Notes: a model not told the origin generated them from the letters alone. DNA of 64,000 bases from Streptohalobacillus salinus (GCF_003201605.1 NZ_QJJR01000004.1:62001-126000), one strand, 5' to 3'; shown: positions 25,345 through 35,110, counted from the stretch's first letter. Numbers and translations: made by a program.

Positions 25345-25758
25345 TTATTTTGCTTTATCAGACTTTTTTATTTTACCTTTCCAATCTTTAAATCCACCTT
25401 TGAGATCGTAAATCTGTTGATAACCTTCTTTATGAAGTAACCAAGCAGCTCTTGCTGAACGCGAACCTGATTGACAATAAAGATATATTGGCATGTCTTT
25501 TCTTAATTCTTTTTTGCGTTGCTTAAGTTGAGTGACAGGTATATTTCTTGCCCCCCATATATGGCCAGCATCAAACTCTTTTTGTTCGCGAACATCAATT
25601 AATTGAGCTTTACGATAGCCTTCTCTGAACTGATCTTCGGATAAAGTGGTTAATATTTTTTTTGTTTTTAAATAACGATAAACAGTGTAACCGAGATAGA
25701 TGAGTACAAAAGCAATTAATGCAATCCAATCCCATCCTAAACCTAATGTTAAATACAT
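25345..25758 (-). CDS. Membrane-anchored rhodanese-like protein (YqhL type)
   Basis: A 137-residue protein with one N-terminal membrane segment (about 10-28) and a rhodanese domain. The domain shows LIDVREQKEFDAGHIWGARNIP and the active-site loop LYCQSGSRSA with the candidate catalytic Cys. It may carry sulfane sulfur, though the natural substrate is unknown. AAGGGG precedes ATG 25758. In Bacillus yqhL follows the glycine-cleavage genes gcvT-gcvPA-gcvPB, which are absent here. Confidence 0.9.
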   Translation of the reverse strand: MYLTLGLGWDWIALIAFVLIYLGYTVYRYLKTKKILTTLSEDQFREGYRKAQLIDVREQKEFDAGHIWGARNIPVTQLKQRKKELRKDMPIYLYCQSGSRSARAAWLLHKEGYQQIYDLKGGFKDWKGKIKKSDKAK

Positions 25759-25966
25759 AATTTTATTCCCCTTTTTTTTCAGTCTGGTACCATTATACGA
25801 TGATTTTTTCTAAAAGTGAACCGTTTTCCTTTTTTAATCGAATAATAGATAAGGTATGAAGGGAAAACACATTTTACTAGAATCCCTTCGTTCGCGTTGT
25901 TTTTTCTTTAGAGCCTTTTTAATCGGTCAAATTTATTGTATACTATATAATGATAGGAGGATGTTT

Positions 25967-26383
25967 ATGCCAACGCCTAGTATGGAAGATTACATAGAAC
26001 AAATATATTTACTTATCGAAAATAAAGGATATGCAAGGGTTTCTGATATTGCAGAAGCGATTGCTGTTCATCCTTCGTCAGTAACAAAAATGGTGCAAAA
26101 GTTAGATAAAGATGGATACTTGAACTACGAGAAATACCGAGGTTTAATCTTAACCAATAAAGGCGAACAAATGGGCAAGCGATTAGTTGATCGACATACG
26201 CTGCTCGAATCGTTTTTACGAATTATTGGTGTGAACGAAGAAAACATCTATCATGATGTGGAAGGCATTGAGCATCATTTAAGTTGGAATTCAATTGATC
26301 GAATTGTTGATCTTGTTTCTTATTTTGAAGAAGACGATGCGCGCGTAGAAGCATTAAAAAAGTTAAATGACCATGAGGTATAA
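25967..26383 (+). CDS. mntR: Manganese-responsive transcriptional regulator MntR
   Basis: A 138-residue DtxR-family repressor that senses Mn(II) and controls manganese uptake. The winged helix is in [24 protein letters not shown]. Metal ligands of Bacillus MntR are visible: Asp in TPSMEDYIE, His in RHTLLESFL, Glu in [22 protein letters not shown] 25967 is chosen with ATAGGAGG 6 bases upstream and because the family begins MxTPSMEDY; upstream in-frame codons encode nothing conserved. It has a terminator directly after it. Confidence 0.96.
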   Translation: MPTPSMEDYIEQIYLLIENKGYARVSDIAEAIAVHPSSVTKMVQKLDKDGYLNYEKYRGLILTNKGEQMGKRLVDRHTLLESFLRIIGVNEENIYHDVEGIEHHLSWNSIDRIVDLVSYFEEDDARVEALKKLNDHEV

Positions 26384-26388
26384 TAAGG

Positions 26389-26424
26389 AATCCTAAGCAG
26401 AGGCTACCGCTTAGGATTTTATTT
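26389..26424 (+). terminator. Rho-independent terminator of mntR
   Basis: AATCCTAAGC pairs with GCTTAGGATT, followed by TTATTTG. Confidence 0.85.
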
Positions 26425-26462
26425 GTTAAGTGCTTAACACCTCTGATCGTATAGAAAAGCTT

Positions 26463-26819
26463 TTATTTATTTAAAGAAGTCTTTTTTGACTTAGCCTTTT
26501 CTCCATCGATGACACGAAGGTGAGATGTTTTCTTCTTTTTTTTACGTTTTCGGCGGGATTGTGTTAAAACACTGCGCTTATTTTTTAGTTTATGTCGATT
26601 TTTAGACTGTTTAACAGCTTGCTTATATTTTTTCATATCGGTTGGTACTCGTTTTCTTAGAAAGAAAACGTAGATTACACCGTATATTGAAATTAAAATA
26701 GCGACTGTTAAAGCGAGTGAACGAAGGAATGCACCGGTATTAAATATGAGTGTATAGGTAAAACCAAGCATTGCAAATCCTAAAATGATGTAAACAATAA
26801 GCGGACGTTTAGTACCCAT
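26463..26819 (-). CDS. Small membrane protein, SA1362/YqhP-like
   Basis: A protein of 118 residues from ATG 26819. Two hydrophobic segments (about 7-25 and 32-53) are followed by a very basic C-terminal half with runs of Lys and Arg (RRKRKKKKK). This arrangement and the position between mntR and yqhT match the uncharacterised YqhP/SA1362 family. The basic tail may contact nucleic acid or acidic lipid, but this is a guess. GGGG lies 7 bases before the chosen ATG; further ATGs upstream are in frame. Confidence 0.7.
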   Translation of the reverse strand: MGTKRPLIVYIILGFAMLGFTYTLIFNTGAFLRSLALTVAILISIYGVIYVFFLRKRVPTDMKKYKQAVKQSKNRHKLKNKRSVLTQSRRKRKKKKKTSHLRVIDGEKAKSKKTSLNK

Positions 26820-27042
26820 AAGGTAACCCCATTTCATAGTATGAATATTACGTGTGCAGCAGAGAAGCAATTGCTCCAGCGATGCTGCAAGAATAATTTT
26901 TTATTTGTCTGCAAAAGGAGAGGCTATCAATATCGATTACTAAAAGAAAGCAGCCACTCAGACAATTAGTACAACTATAAAAAACATACTACTTATGATA
27001 CACTATTAAATGGCAAAGATAAATCAAGAAGGGTGAGTTATC

Positions 27043-28104
27043 GTGAATAAATTAGCAACGTTACGAACTAAATTAAAAGAAAAAAATGTCGACGCAATCA
27101 TTGTTACTAATGGTTTTAATCGCCGATACATCAGTGGCTTTACCGGAACAGCTGGTGTTGTCCTTATCACTTTAGACAAACAACTCTTTATTACCGATTT
27201 TCGTTATACAGAACAAGCTCATGCACAGGCTGTTGGGTATAATATTGTAGAACATAAACAATCCGTTATAAAAGAATTAGCGCGTCTTATTAGTGAGCTC
27301 AAACTTGAAAAGGTAGCCTTTGAAGCTGATGATTTAACGTATGATGTCGCAAATCAATACAAAGATCAAATTGATGCAGAGCTAATCCCTACAGTAGATA
27401 TTATTGCAACTATTCGAATGATTAAAACAGAAGAAGAATTATTAGTTATGCAAAAAGCAGCAGATATTTCTGACGCTGCGTATGCACACATCTTGAACTT
27501 TGTAAAACCAGGCATGACAGAAATTGAAGTCGCAAATGAACTGGAGTTCTTTATGCGTCAACAAGGGGCGACCTCATCAAGCTTTGATATCATTGTGGCG
27601 TCGGGTTATAGATCAGCTTTACCACATGGTGTAGCTTCTGAGAAGAAAATTGAAACTGGAGAATTGGTTACCTTAGATTTTGGAGCGCTATACCAAGGTT
27701 ACTGTTCAGATATGACGCGGACATTTGCTGTGGGTGAAATAAATGATCAATTAAAAGAAATTTTCGACACGGTACTGGAAGCACATCTGCGGGGGTTAAA
27801 AGGGACAAAAGCAGGGATGACCGGTAAAGCAGCTGATGCGTTAACACGTGATTATATTAAAGCAAAAGGCTATGGTGAATACTTTGGTCACGGTACAGGC
27901 CACGGTCTGGGTCTTGAAGTGCATGAAGGCCCGCGTTTATCACCAATGGGAACCATTACTTTGGAAGAAAATATGGTCGTAACAGTTGAACCAGGAATTT
28001 ATGTACCGAATGTAGGTGGATGTCGAATTGAAGACGATATCATTATCACTAAAACAGGCAATAAAAGCTTGAATAAAGCACCAAAAGAACTTATTATAGT
28101 ATAG
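27043..28104 (+). CDS. M24 Xaa-Pro peptidase (YqhT type)
   Basis: A 353-residue metallopeptidase of the aminopeptidase P/prolidase family, releasing residues next to proline. The C-terminal pita-bread domain contains the metal ligands: Asp in VTLDFGALYQGYCSDMTRTF, His in GHGTGHGLGLEVHEGP, Glu in VEPGIYV and Glu in CRIEDD. The N-terminal creatinase-like domain covers about 1-125. The start is GTG 27043 with AGAAGGGTGAG upstream. It lies 27 bp before efp, a conserved pair in Firmicutes. Confidence 0.93.
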   Translation: MNKLATLRTKLKEKNVDAIIVTNGFNRRYISGFTGTAGVVLITLDKQLFITDFRYTEQAHAQAVGYNIVEHKQSVIKELARLISELKLEKVAFEADDLTYDVANQYKDQIDAELIPTVDIIATIRMIKTEEELLVMQKAADISDAAYAHILNFVKPGMTEIEVANELEFFMRQQGATSSSFDIIVASGYRSALPHGVASEKKIETGELVTLDFGALYQGYCSDMTRTFAVGEINDQLKEIFDTVLEAHLRGLKGTKAGMTGKAADALTRDYIKAKGYGEYFGHGTGHGLGLEVHEGPRLSPMGTITLEENMVVTVEPGIYVPNVGGCRIEDDIIITKTGNKSLNKAPKELIIV

Positions 28105-28131
28105 TTAATAGAAATTCTAGGAGGAAATAGA

Positions 28132-28689
28132 ATGATTTCAGTGAATGATTTTAAAACAGGCCTCACAATCGAAGTAGATAATGGCATCTGGCAAGTATTG
28201 GAGTTTCAACACGTTAAGCCAGGCAAAGGGGCTGCCTTTGTGCGTTCAAAATTACGTAATTTGCGCAATGGGAATATTCAAGAAAAAACGTTTCGTGGTG
28301 GCGAGAAAGTTGAAAAAGCACATATTGAAAATCGTAAAATGCAATATTTGTATGCTTCAGGTGAAATGCACACATTTATGGATATGGAGTCTTATGAACA
28401 ATTGGAGATTCCCGCTAAACAGATTGCATATGAATTAAAGTTTATTCTAGAAAATATGGAAGTGCATGTTATTTCATATCAAGGCGAAATTCTGGGTGTT
28501 CAATTACCGAACAATGTTGAACTTGAAGTAACAGAAACAGAGCCGGGAATTAAAGGTGATACAGCAAGTGGAGGTTCTAAACCTGCAGTGACTGAAACGG
28601 GATTAACTGTACAGGTTCCTTTCTTTGTAAACCCTGGTGATAAGTTAATTGTTAGTACAACAGATGGTAAATACGTATCTCGTGCATAA
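28132..28689 (+). CDS. efp: Elongation factor P
   Basis: A 185-residue EF-P, which relieves ribosome stalling at polyproline stretches. Three beta-barrel domains are expected; the loop PGKGAAF carries Lys32, the residue that receives a 5-aminopentanol group in Bacillus. The C-terminal EF-P signature ([20 protein letters not shown]) is present. TAGGAGG precedes ATG 28132. In spore-formers the spoIIIA operon lies between efp and accB; here a terminator and a promoter lie between them instead. Confidence 0.97.
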   Translation: MISVNDFKTGLTIEVDNGIWQVLEFQHVKPGKGAAFVRSKLRNLRNGNIQEKTFRGGEKVEKAHIENRKMQYLYASGEMHTFMDMESYEQLEIPAKQIAYELKFILENMEVHVISYQGEILGVQLPNNVELEVTETEPGIKGDTASGGSKPAVTETGLTVQVPFFVNPGDKLIVSTTDGKYVSRA

Positions 28690-28695
28690 TGATTC

Positions 28696-28729
28696 AAACA
28701 CTGATTAAATATTTAATCAGTGTTTTTCT
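28696..28729 (+). terminator. Rho-independent terminator of yqhT-efp
   Basis: AAACACTGATTAAAT and ATTTAATCAGTGTTT form a perfect 15-bp palindrome running into Ts. Confidence 0.93.
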
Positions 28730-28792
28730 TTCTTTCGCAAAACACAATATCAACACTTCAATTGAAGTGCAATTCCTAGAAACAAAGAATTC

Positions 28793-28821
28793 TTGAACTT
28801 TTGTTCAACATCTTATAGAAT
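28793..28821 (+). promoter_or_regulatory. SigA promoter of accB
   Basis: TTGAAC (28793-28798), a 17-bp spacer and TAGAAT (28816-28821). The TTGAAC is also the left arm of a TTGAAC-tttt-GTTCAA palindrome. Confidence 0.55.
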
Positions 28822-28834
28822 GAATAGAGGAAAG

Positions 28835-28853
28835 ATTAGTACCTGTTATTAAT
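28835..28853 (+). promoter_or_regulatory. FapR-like operator at accB
   Basis: ATTAGTACCTGTTATTAAT resembles the FapR operator (TTAGTACCT core with inverted TACTAA; here TATTAA). It lies just downstream of the predicted accB start point, a typical repressor position. FapR senses malonyl-CoA, the product of the enzyme encoded here. Confidence 0.5.
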
Positions 28854-28899
28854 ATTTAGTAATTATTATTTAATTTCGGAAAAAATAGGAGAGATAAAC

Positions 28900-29373
28900 A
28901 TGTTTAATATAACTGATGTCAAACAATTAATAGAAGCAGTTGATGCTTCGTCAATTCGAGAATTATCATATGAAGGAGAAGAAGGGAAATTAACGTTACG
29001 AAAAGATACCCATCAAACGACGCATACTGCTGTTCAACAACCAGCAACTGTCGAGCCAACACTAGCGCCGGTCGAGCAGAAGCCTGTAAACGATGAAGCG
29101 GTCGCGGTGAATTCAGAAAAAGAAGTGAACTATGATCATGTGATTCATTCGCCAATGGTGGGTACTTTTTACTTAACTTCTTCACCGGATACACCACCTT
29201 ATGTCGAAGTTGGCGATACAGTTACAGAAAAAAGTGTGGTTTGTATTATTGAAGCGATGAAGTTGTTTAATGAGATTGAAGCTGAAGTTGATGGCACTAT
29301 TGTTGAAATTCTTGCTAAAAATGGTGAGCTTGTTGAATACAATCAACCTTTATTCGGCATAAAAAAGGCCTAG
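28900..29373 (+). CDS. accB: Acetyl-CoA carboxylase biotin carboxyl carrier protein
   Basis: A 157-residue BCCP. The N-terminal part (about 1-30) and a Pro/Val/Glu-rich linker precede the biotinyl domain (about 80-157), where Lys in [14 protein letters not shown] receives biotin. It carries carboxyl groups between biotin carboxylase and carboxyltransferase in the first step of fatty acid synthesis. GGAGAG precedes ATG 28900. It is 15 bp from accC in one operon; accDA are not in the window. Confidence 0.96.
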   Translation: MFNITDVKQLIEAVDASSIRELSYEGEEGKLTLRKDTHQTTHTAVQQPATVEPTLAPVEQKPVNDEAVAVNSEKEVNYDHVIHSPMVGTFYLTSSPDTPPYVEVGDTVTEKSVVCIIEAMKLFNEIEAEVDGTIVEILAKNGELVEYNQPLFGIKKA

Positions 29374-29388
29374 AGGGGAGATGTATTT

Positions 29389-30741
29389 ATGATTAATAAA
29401 ATATTAATTGCAAACCGTGGAGAAATAGCTGTACGTATTATTCGTGCTTGTAAAGAATTAAACATTAAAACTGTTGCAATATTTTCAGAAGCAGATCGAG
29501 ATGCGCTGCATGTACAACTTGCTGATGAAGCTTATTGTATTGGCCCAGCCAGTAGTCAAGAAAGCTATTTGAACTTTACGCCAATTATGAGTGTGGCTAA
29601 TCTAACAGAAGTTGACGCGATTCATCCAGGGTATGGTTTTTTAGCCGAGAATGCGGATTTTGCTGAGTTATGCGAGAAGTGTAACATACGATTTATCGGA
29701 CCAAGTGTTTATGCGATTCAAAAAATGGGAACTAAAGATGTAGCAAGAGAAACGATGAAAAAAGCGAATGTTCCAGTGGTACCAGGTTCAAATGGTATTA
29801 TTCAGTCAGAAGAAGATGCCATTGAAACGGCTGAAAAAATTGGTTATCCAGTCATTATTAAAGCAACTGCAGGTGGTGGTGGAAAAGGAATTCGTGTGGT
29901 CAGGGAGCGGGATCAGCTTCTTAAATCCATTCGCGTTACTGAACAGGAAGCGGCAAAAGCATTTGGAAACCCAGGTGTGTATATTGAAAAATTCATCGAA
30001 GATTTTTCGCATGTAGAGATACAAGTACTGGCAGACCACTTTGGAAATGTGATACACTTAGGAGAGAGAGATTGTTCCGTTCAACGTCGATTGCAAAAAC
30101 TAATCGAAGAAACACCTTCACCCGCAATTAATGACAGTATACGCGAGAAAATGGGTCAAGCTGCTGTAGCCGCAGCTGAAGCTGTTGATTATCGTGGTGC
30201 AGGTACGGTTGAATTTATCTTTGATAAAAAGTCTAGCCAGTTTTATTTTATGGAGATGAACACACGCATACAAGTAGAACATCCTGTTACAGAAATGGTC
30301 ACAGGCGTTGATTTAATTAAAGAACAGATATATGTCGCGGATGATATTCCGTTACGGTTTACACAAGCCGATGTTAAATTTGATGGTTGGGCAATTGAGT
30401 GTCGAATCAATGCTGAAGATCCATTTCGTTCATTTATGCCAACACCAGGCACGATTGACTTCTATTTAGCACCAGGCGGCTTCGGCGTAAGGGTAGATTC
30501 AGCTGTATATCCTGGGTATAAAATCCCTCCGTACTATGATTCAATGGTAGCCAAGCTAATCACTTATGGAAACTCACGATCAGAAGCGATTGACCGTATG
30601 AAGAGAGCCCTTGATGAGTTCTTCATTGAAGGGGTAAAAACAACCATTCCCTTCCATAAACGCGTGATGAATCATCCTGTCTTTTTGTCTGGTGATTTCA
30701 ACACTAAGTTTTTAGAGGAGAATCCGATTATTGATGATTAA
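29389..30741 (+). CDS. accC: Acetyl-CoA carboxylase, biotin carboxylase subunit
   Basis: A 450-residue ATP-grasp enzyme that carboxylates the biotin of AccB. It has the N-terminal [13 protein letters not shown], the Gly-rich ATP loop AGGGGKGIR near residue 163, the active-site segment [15 protein letters not shown] near 287, and the [13 protein letters not shown] signature. Length matches the family (about 450). AGAGGGGAG precedes the ATG. It is followed by an Asp23-family gene, as in Bacillus (yqhY). Confidence 0.97.
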   Translation: MINKILIANRGEIAVRIIRACKELNIKTVAIFSEADRDALHVQLADEAYCIGPASSQESYLNFTPIMSVANLTEVDAIHPGYGFLAENADFAELCEKCNIRFIGPSVYAIQKMGTKDVARETMKKANVPVVPGSNGIIQSEEDAIETAEKIGYPVIIKATAGGGGKGIRVVRERDQLLKSIRVTEQEAAKAFGNPGVYIEKFIEDFSHVEIQVLADHFGNVIHLGERDCSVQRRLQKLIEETPSPAINDSIREKMGQAAVAAAEAVDYRGAGTVEFIFDKKSSQFYFMEMNTRIQVEHPVTEMVTGVDLIKEQIYVADDIPLRFTQADVKFDGWAIECRINAEDPFRSFMPTPGTIDFYLAPGGFGVRVDSAVYPGYKIPPYYDSMVAKLITYGNSRSEAIDRMKRALDEFFIEGVKTTIPFHKRVMNHPVFLSGDFNTKFLEENPIIDD

Positions 30742-30789
30742 TTCTTCGGCAGACAGAACAGCTCGATTAACGTTTAAAGGGGTAGATCG

Positions 30790-31182
30790 ATGATGAGTGA
30801 ACAAACATTACACGTTAGTGAAGATTTAAAATTTGGCAAGGTTGAGATTGCACCTGAAGTAATTGAGGTCATCGCAGGAATTGCGACAACTGAAATTAAG
30901 GGTGTTTATGCAACGCGTGGTAATTTTGCAGTGGGTATGGCTGAGAAATTTGGCCTTAAATCACCGGGCAAAGGTATTAAAGTCGAATTAGTTGACGAAG
31001 GCGTACGTATCGATGTTTTTGTTGTATTTGACTACGGGGTAACCATTCCAGTCGTTGCACAAAAAGTCCAATCAAATATTCGACAAGCACTAATCAATAT
31101 GACATCATTAGGCGTTGAAGAAGTGAATGTTCATGTTGTCGGTGTACAGATGGATAAGGAAGAGCCCATTTCAGAAGAATAA
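30790..31182 (+). CDS. yqhY: Asp23/Gls24 family envelope-stress protein (YqhY)
   Basis: A 130-residue member of the Asp23/Gls24 family, with EVIEVIAGIATTEIKGVYAT near the N-terminus and the SNIRQALINMTSLGVEEVNVHV segment. In Bacillus and relatives yqhY is clustered with accBC, and its loss perturbs acetyl-CoA carboxylase control, so a link to fatty acid synthesis is plausible. AAAGGGG lies 7 bases before ATG 30790; a second ATG follows at once. Confidence 0.92.
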   Translation: MMSEQTLHVSEDLKFGKVEIAPEVIEVIAGIATTEIKGVYATRGNFAVGMAEKFGLKSPGKGIKVELVDEGVRIDVFVVFDYGVTIPVVAQKVQSNIRQALINMTSLGVEEVNVHVVGVQMDKEEPISEE

Positions 31183-31191
31183 AATGACTTG

Positions 31192-31230
31192 AATCACCAA
31201 ACGAGAGTAGACGCTCCTTTGGTGATTTTT
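31192..31230 (+). terminator. Rho-independent terminator of accBC-yqhY
   Basis: AATCACCAAA with an inner GAG/CTC pairing and TTTGGTGATT, followed by Ts. Confidence 0.88.
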
Positions 31231-31352
31231 AAATTTCAATTTTATCATGAAGAATCATGGATTTATCTTTATTAATGTGGGGTACATGTGATAATATTAA
31301 TCTTTAGTAGAAGTAAACGAGTGAGTAGACTGTTTGAACAAGGAGAATAAAT

Positions 31353-31733
31353 ATGAATCGAAGATTAGCCAGAGAAAAAGCTTTCCAAGTCCTTTTCTCT
31401 ATTGATAATGAGGATTTTGATCCGAGGGTTGCACTTGAGTTAAGCATGGACGGGGAAGAAGCGAATGAGTTTCTTACAGCACTTATTTATGGTGTTGTTG
31501 AAAATAAAAGCGACATTGACGAACAAATCACAGATGCTTTAGAGAACTGGTCGTTTAAGCGATTAGCAAATGTCGAAAAAACGTTATTGCGGATTGCAAC
31601 GTTCGAGATGACATCAGCTATTGATACCCCAGTTGGGGTAGCGATAAACGAGGCGGTTGAACTAGCTAAGGTGTATGGCGATGATCAGTCTGGAAAGTTT
31701 GTGAATGGCGTACTCTCAAAAATAAACAAATAA
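31353..31733 (+). CDS. nusB: Transcription antitermination factor NusB
   Basis: A 126-residue all-helical NusB that binds boxA with ribosomal protein S10 during rRNA transcription. The N-terminal RRLAREKAFQVLF is the arginine-rich RNA-contact segment, and the C-terminal signature DTPVGVAINEAVELAKVYGDD is complete. AAGGAG precedes ATG 31353. It begins a run of nusB, folD, xseA, xseB and ispA with little or no spacing. Confidence 0.95.
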   Translation: MNRRLAREKAFQVLFSIDNEDFDPRVALELSMDGEEANEFLTALIYGVVENKSDIDEQITDALENWSFKRLANVEKTLLRIATFEMTSAIDTPVGVAINEAVELAKVYGDDQSGKFVNGVLSKINK

Positions 31734-31749
31734 AAAGGGGATGACGTTT

Positions 31750-32604
31750 TTGGCTGCAGAAGTAATTTATGGTGATCAACTTGCACAATCATTACGTGAA
31801 GCAATGAAGGAAGAAGTAACAGCGTTAAAAGAAGAAGGGTTACAACCGCGTTTAGTCGTTGTTCTTATTGGTGATGATCCTGCCTCGAGATCGTATGTGT
31901 CTGGGAAGCAAAAGGCAGCCGACTTTATCGGGATTGATTCGGAATTAATAACTTTACCTGATTCAACAACAGAGGAAGCGTTACTTAGCTTGATTAGCAA
32001 ATTAAATCAGGACCAAAGCGTCAACGGTATATTAGTTCAATTGCCGTTACCTAAACAAATAAATGAACAAGCAATTATTGAAGCAATTGATCCGAGTAAA
32101 GATGTCGACGGCTTTCACCCGATCAGTATTGGTCGGATGTTAACAGGCCAAGAAACATTCTTGCCGTGTACACCGTTTGGAATCATTACGATGTTAAAAT
32201 CTAAAGAAATTGATCTTGAAGGTAAACATGCAGTCATTGTCGGTCGCAGTAATATTGTTGGTAAGCCAGTAGGACAACTGCTTTTAAATGAACATGCGAC
32301 AGTAACTTATACGCATTCACGCACAAAAGATATGCAAGCCTTGACGAAAAAAGCAGATGTTTTAGTCGTTGCAGTAGGCCGGGCAGGGATGATTACGCAA
32401 GAGTATGTTAAGCCAGGCGCTGTCGTTATTGATGTCGGTGTCAACCGGACAGAAGCAGGGACATTAACGGGCGATGTTGATTTTGAGTCGGTTCGTGAAG
32501 TGGCTTCATACATTACCCCGGTACCAAAAGGTGTAGGTCCAATGACAATTACGATGTTAATGAAGAATACAATTAAAGCCTGTGTGAATCAAAATAAAAA
32601 GTAA
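31750..32604 (+). CDS. folD: Bifunctional methylenetetrahydrofolate dehydrogenase/cyclohydrolase
   Basis: A 284-residue FolD that interconverts 5,10-methylene-, methenyl- and 10-formyl-THF. It has the substrate region DPASRSYVSGKQKAA with catalytic Lys, the GILVQLPLPK motif, DVDGFHPI, the NADP-binding VVGRSNIVGKPVGQLL and the C-terminal TPVPKGVGPMTITML. Start TTG 31750 is preferred, about 9 bases after AAAAAGGGG; the ATG at 31741 abuts that site. Confidence 0.95.
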   Translation: MAAEVIYGDQLAQSLREAMKEEVTALKEEGLQPRLVVVLIGDDPASRSYVSGKQKAADFIGIDSELITLPDSTTEEALLSLISKLNQDQSVNGILVQLPLPKQINEQAIIEAIDPSKDVDGFHPISIGRMLTGQETFLPCTPFGIITMLKSKEIDLEGKHAVIVGRSNIVGKPVGQLLLNEHATVTYTHSRTKDMQALTKKADVLVVAVGRAGMITQEYVKPGAVVIDVGVNRTEAGTLTGDVDFESVREVASYITPVPKGVGPMTITMLMKNTIKACVNQNKK

Positions 32605-32617
32605 TAGGGTGTTGTAG

Positions 32618-34003
32618 ATGACTGATCAATATTTAACGGTGAGTGCACTCACGCGTTACATAAAACGAAAATTCGAATTAGATCAACACTTAACAACCGT
32701 TTGGTTAAGAGCTGAAATTTCAAATTTTAAGCATCATAACCGTGGACATATGTACTTCACCTTAAAGGATGATCAAGCACGAATTATGGCCGTTATGTTT
32801 AATGGCTATAATCGTGCTTTAAACTTTCAACCAGAGAATGGTATGGACGTTATTGTTAAGGGGCAAGTTAGCGTTTATGAAGCACAGGGTCAATATCAAT
32901 TATATGTGCATGAGATGATTCCTGATGGCGTTGGTGCCTTACATGTGGCTTATGAACAGCTAAAGGCTAATTTAGAACGGGAAGGTCTTTTCTCAGAAAC
33001 ACGGAAGCTCCCAATTGTTAAATTCCCTAAGCGGATTGCGATCGTGACCGCAAAAACAGGAGCGGCTGTTAGAGATATTATCTCGACGATTATGCGAAGG
33101 TATCCGATTGTAGATGTGACGGTTTATCAAACACTGGTCCAAGGAAATGACGCGAAATTTGAAATCGTTGATCGTTTGAAACAAATCAATCAAGAAGCTT
33201 CTGCCGATACGATTATTTTAGGACGTGGTGGTGGTTCAATTGAAGAACTATGGGCTTTTAATGAAGAAATGGTAGCCCGTACGATTGCAGAATCATCGAT
33301 TCCGATTATTACTGGAATAGGACACGAAACAGATTTCACGATTGCTGATTTTGTCAGTGATTTACGGGCACCAACCCCAACAGCGGCTGCGGAACTAGCA
33401 GTTCCTTCACTTGTTGAAGTGACAAGAGAATTGAAGCAACTAACCGGTAAATTAGACGAGCAATTAATGCAACGGTTAAAAGATAAAAAATATCAACTCG
33501 AACGCTTAACTTCAAGTTATGCCTTTAAGTACCCAAAACAATTAATCAATGAGAAAGAACAAGAACTTGATCGTATGGTCGATCGTTTACAAAAAGCTTC
33601 ACTTCGTCAGGCTGTAGAAAAACGACAAGCTTTTGATTACTTGGTAAAGCGAATTGAAACCGTTGACTTAAAGCATTTAGTCAAACAAGAACAAGTGAAA
33701 ATAGACCAGCGTAAAAAACAAATTGAGACGAACTTCTATCAACAATACCAGAGGCATTTGCAGCGTTTCCAAACTCAGTTGAATAAATTGGAACTCCTTA
33801 GTCCCTTAAAAATCATGCAGCGGGGTTATAGTTTAAGCTATGACAAAAACAAACAACTGGTTAAGTCAGTGAAACAAATCGTACCTGGTGATTCCTTAAC
33901 CTTACGTTTACGTGATGGTGATTTAGATTGTCAAGTATGGGGGATTGAAGAAAAGGATAATGTAACAGGAGGGAAAAAGAATGGCGAAAGAAAAGAGTTT
34001 TGA
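32618..34003 (+). CDS. xseA: Exodeoxyribonuclease VII large subunit
   Basis: A 461-residue XseA, the catalytic subunit of the single-strand-specific nuclease used in repair. It begins with an OB-fold (LTVSALTRYIKRKFE through VKGQVSVYEAQGQYQLYV). The catalytic region includes ILGRGGGSIEELWAFNEE, ITGIGHETDFTIADFVSD and RAPTPTAAAELAVP. A long coiled coil follows (about 265-400). The gene overlaps xseB by 23 bp, giving coupled synthesis of the two subunits. Confidence 0.96.
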   Translation: MTDQYLTVSALTRYIKRKFELDQHLTTVWLRAEISNFKHHNRGHMYFTLKDDQARIMAVMFNGYNRALNFQPENGMDVIVKGQVSVYEAQGQYQLYVHEMIPDGVGALHVAYEQLKANLEREGLFSETRKLPIVKFPKRIAIVTAKTGAAVRDIISTIMRRYPIVDVTVYQTLVQGNDAKFEIVDRLKQINQEASADTIILGRGGGSIEELWAFNEEMVARTIAESSIPIITGIGHETDFTIADFVSDLRAPTPTAAAELAVPSLVEVTRELKQLTGKLDEQLMQRLKDKKYQLERLTSSYAFKYPKQLINEKEQELDRMVDRLQKASLRQAVEKRQAFDYLVKRIETVDLKHLVKQEQVKIDQRKKQIETNFYQQYQRHLQRFQTQLNKLELLSPLKIMQRGYSLSYDKNKQLVKSVKQIVPGDSLTLRLRDGDLDCQVWGIEEKDNVTGGKKNGERKEF

Positions 34004-34205
34004 TGACGTAATGAGTGAGTTAGAAAATATAGTCGAGAAATTGGAGAAAGCAGACATTCCGCTTGAAGAAGCTGTGGACTACTATCAAAAAGGCATTGAA
34101 CTATCAAAATGGTGCGATGAACGCTTAAAACATGTTGAAGATAAGGTTGTTTCACTCATTGACGAAAATAACAACAAAGTACCACTCGATGACGAGGAGG
34201 TCTAA
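33981..34205 (+). CDS. xseB: Exodeoxyribonuclease VII small subunit
   Basis: A 74-residue helical protein with the family pattern FDDVMSELENIVEKLEKADIPLEEAVDYYQKGIEL. It wraps the XseA coiled coil. AGGAGGG lies 6 bases before ATG 33981, inside the end of xseA. Its stop codon falls within the ribosome-binding region of the next gene. Confidence 0.95.
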   Translation: MAKEKSFDDVMSELENIVEKLEKADIPLEEAVDYYQKGIELSKWCDERLKHVEDKVVSLIDENNNKVPLDDEEV

Positions 34206-34208
34206 TTG

Positions 34209-35093
34209 ATGGCTGAACAATTGATGCCAATAATCTCCCAGTATAAAGCGAGCATTGATCAAGATTTACTTGCTTGTATCGAAGAACTAGACATTCATGA
34301 GCACTTAAAAGCATCAATGCAATACTCCATCGAAGCTGGCGGTAAACGGGTTCGGCCGATTTTAATGTATCTAACAACATTAGCATGTGAGGGTTCAATT
34401 GATAAAGTTAAGCCCGTAGCGATAGCGTTAGAGCTCGTACATACGTATTCACTGATTCATGATGATTTACCAGCTATGGATGATGATGACTACCGACGCG
34501 GTCAGCAAACAAATCATAAGGCATTTGATGAGGCAACAGCTATCTTAGCAGGGGATGCTCTTTTGACACTTAGTTTTCAATGCATTACCAATGCGGTCAG
34601 CTTATCGGCTGAAGAGAAGGTATTTGCCTTAAGCCGTCTAAGTGAGGTGAGTGGTGCAAAAGGTATGGTGGGTGGTCAAAGTCTAGATTTACACTTTGAA
34701 AACACGCCAATTGATTTGACGCAACTTGAAGACATTCATCATCTGAAAACGGGTCAATTACTTGTTTATGCAATGGAAATGGGGGCGTATTTAGCTGGAG
34801 CTCCTTTGGATACCATAGACGCACTGAAAGAGGCAGCAAAAGCGATTGGTTTAACTTTTCAAATTCAAGATGATATTCTGGATGTGACTAGTGATACAGT
34901 CACGCTCGGGAAACCAGCGGGTAGTGACGAAGCGAACTTAAAAAGCACCTATCCGAAATTGTTAGGAGTCAAAGGTGCTGAGAGCGAAAAGCAAAAACAA
35001 GTAGGTATATCCCGTCGTATGTTAGAAAAAGCGGGTGTTAATGAAACTTTACTTACACAATTTATTACTTATTTAAGTAATCGTGATCGCTAG
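34209..35093 (+). CDS. ispA: Polyprenyl synthetase (farnesyl diphosphate synthase)
   Basis: A 294-residue trans-prenyltransferase making farnesyl diphosphate from IPP and DMAPP. The first Asp-rich motif is DDLPAMDDDDYRRG near residue 85 and the second is FQIQDDILDVTSD near 225, with the GGKRVRP substrate loop near residue 46. ATG 34209 is 7 bases after GAGGAGG; TTG 34206 is possible. It closes the nusB-folD-xseAB run and is followed directly by the OLE RNA, the classic context of that RNA. Confidence 0.96.
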   Translation: MAEQLMPIISQYKASIDQDLLACIEELDIHEHLKASMQYSIEAGGKRVRPILMYLTTLACEGSIDKVKPVAIALELVHTYSLIHDDLPAMDDDDYRRGQQTNHKAFDEATAILAGDALLTLSFQCITNAVSLSAEEKVFALSRLSEVSGAKGMVGGQSLDLHFENTPIDLTQLEDIHHLKTGQLLVYAMEMGAYLAGAPLDTIDALKEAAKAIGLTFQIQDDILDVTSDTVTLGKPAGSDEANLKSTYPKLLGVKGAESEKQKQVGISRRMLEKAGVNETLLTQFITYLSNRDR

Positions 35094-35110
35094 TCATCTG
35101 CATCAAATGA

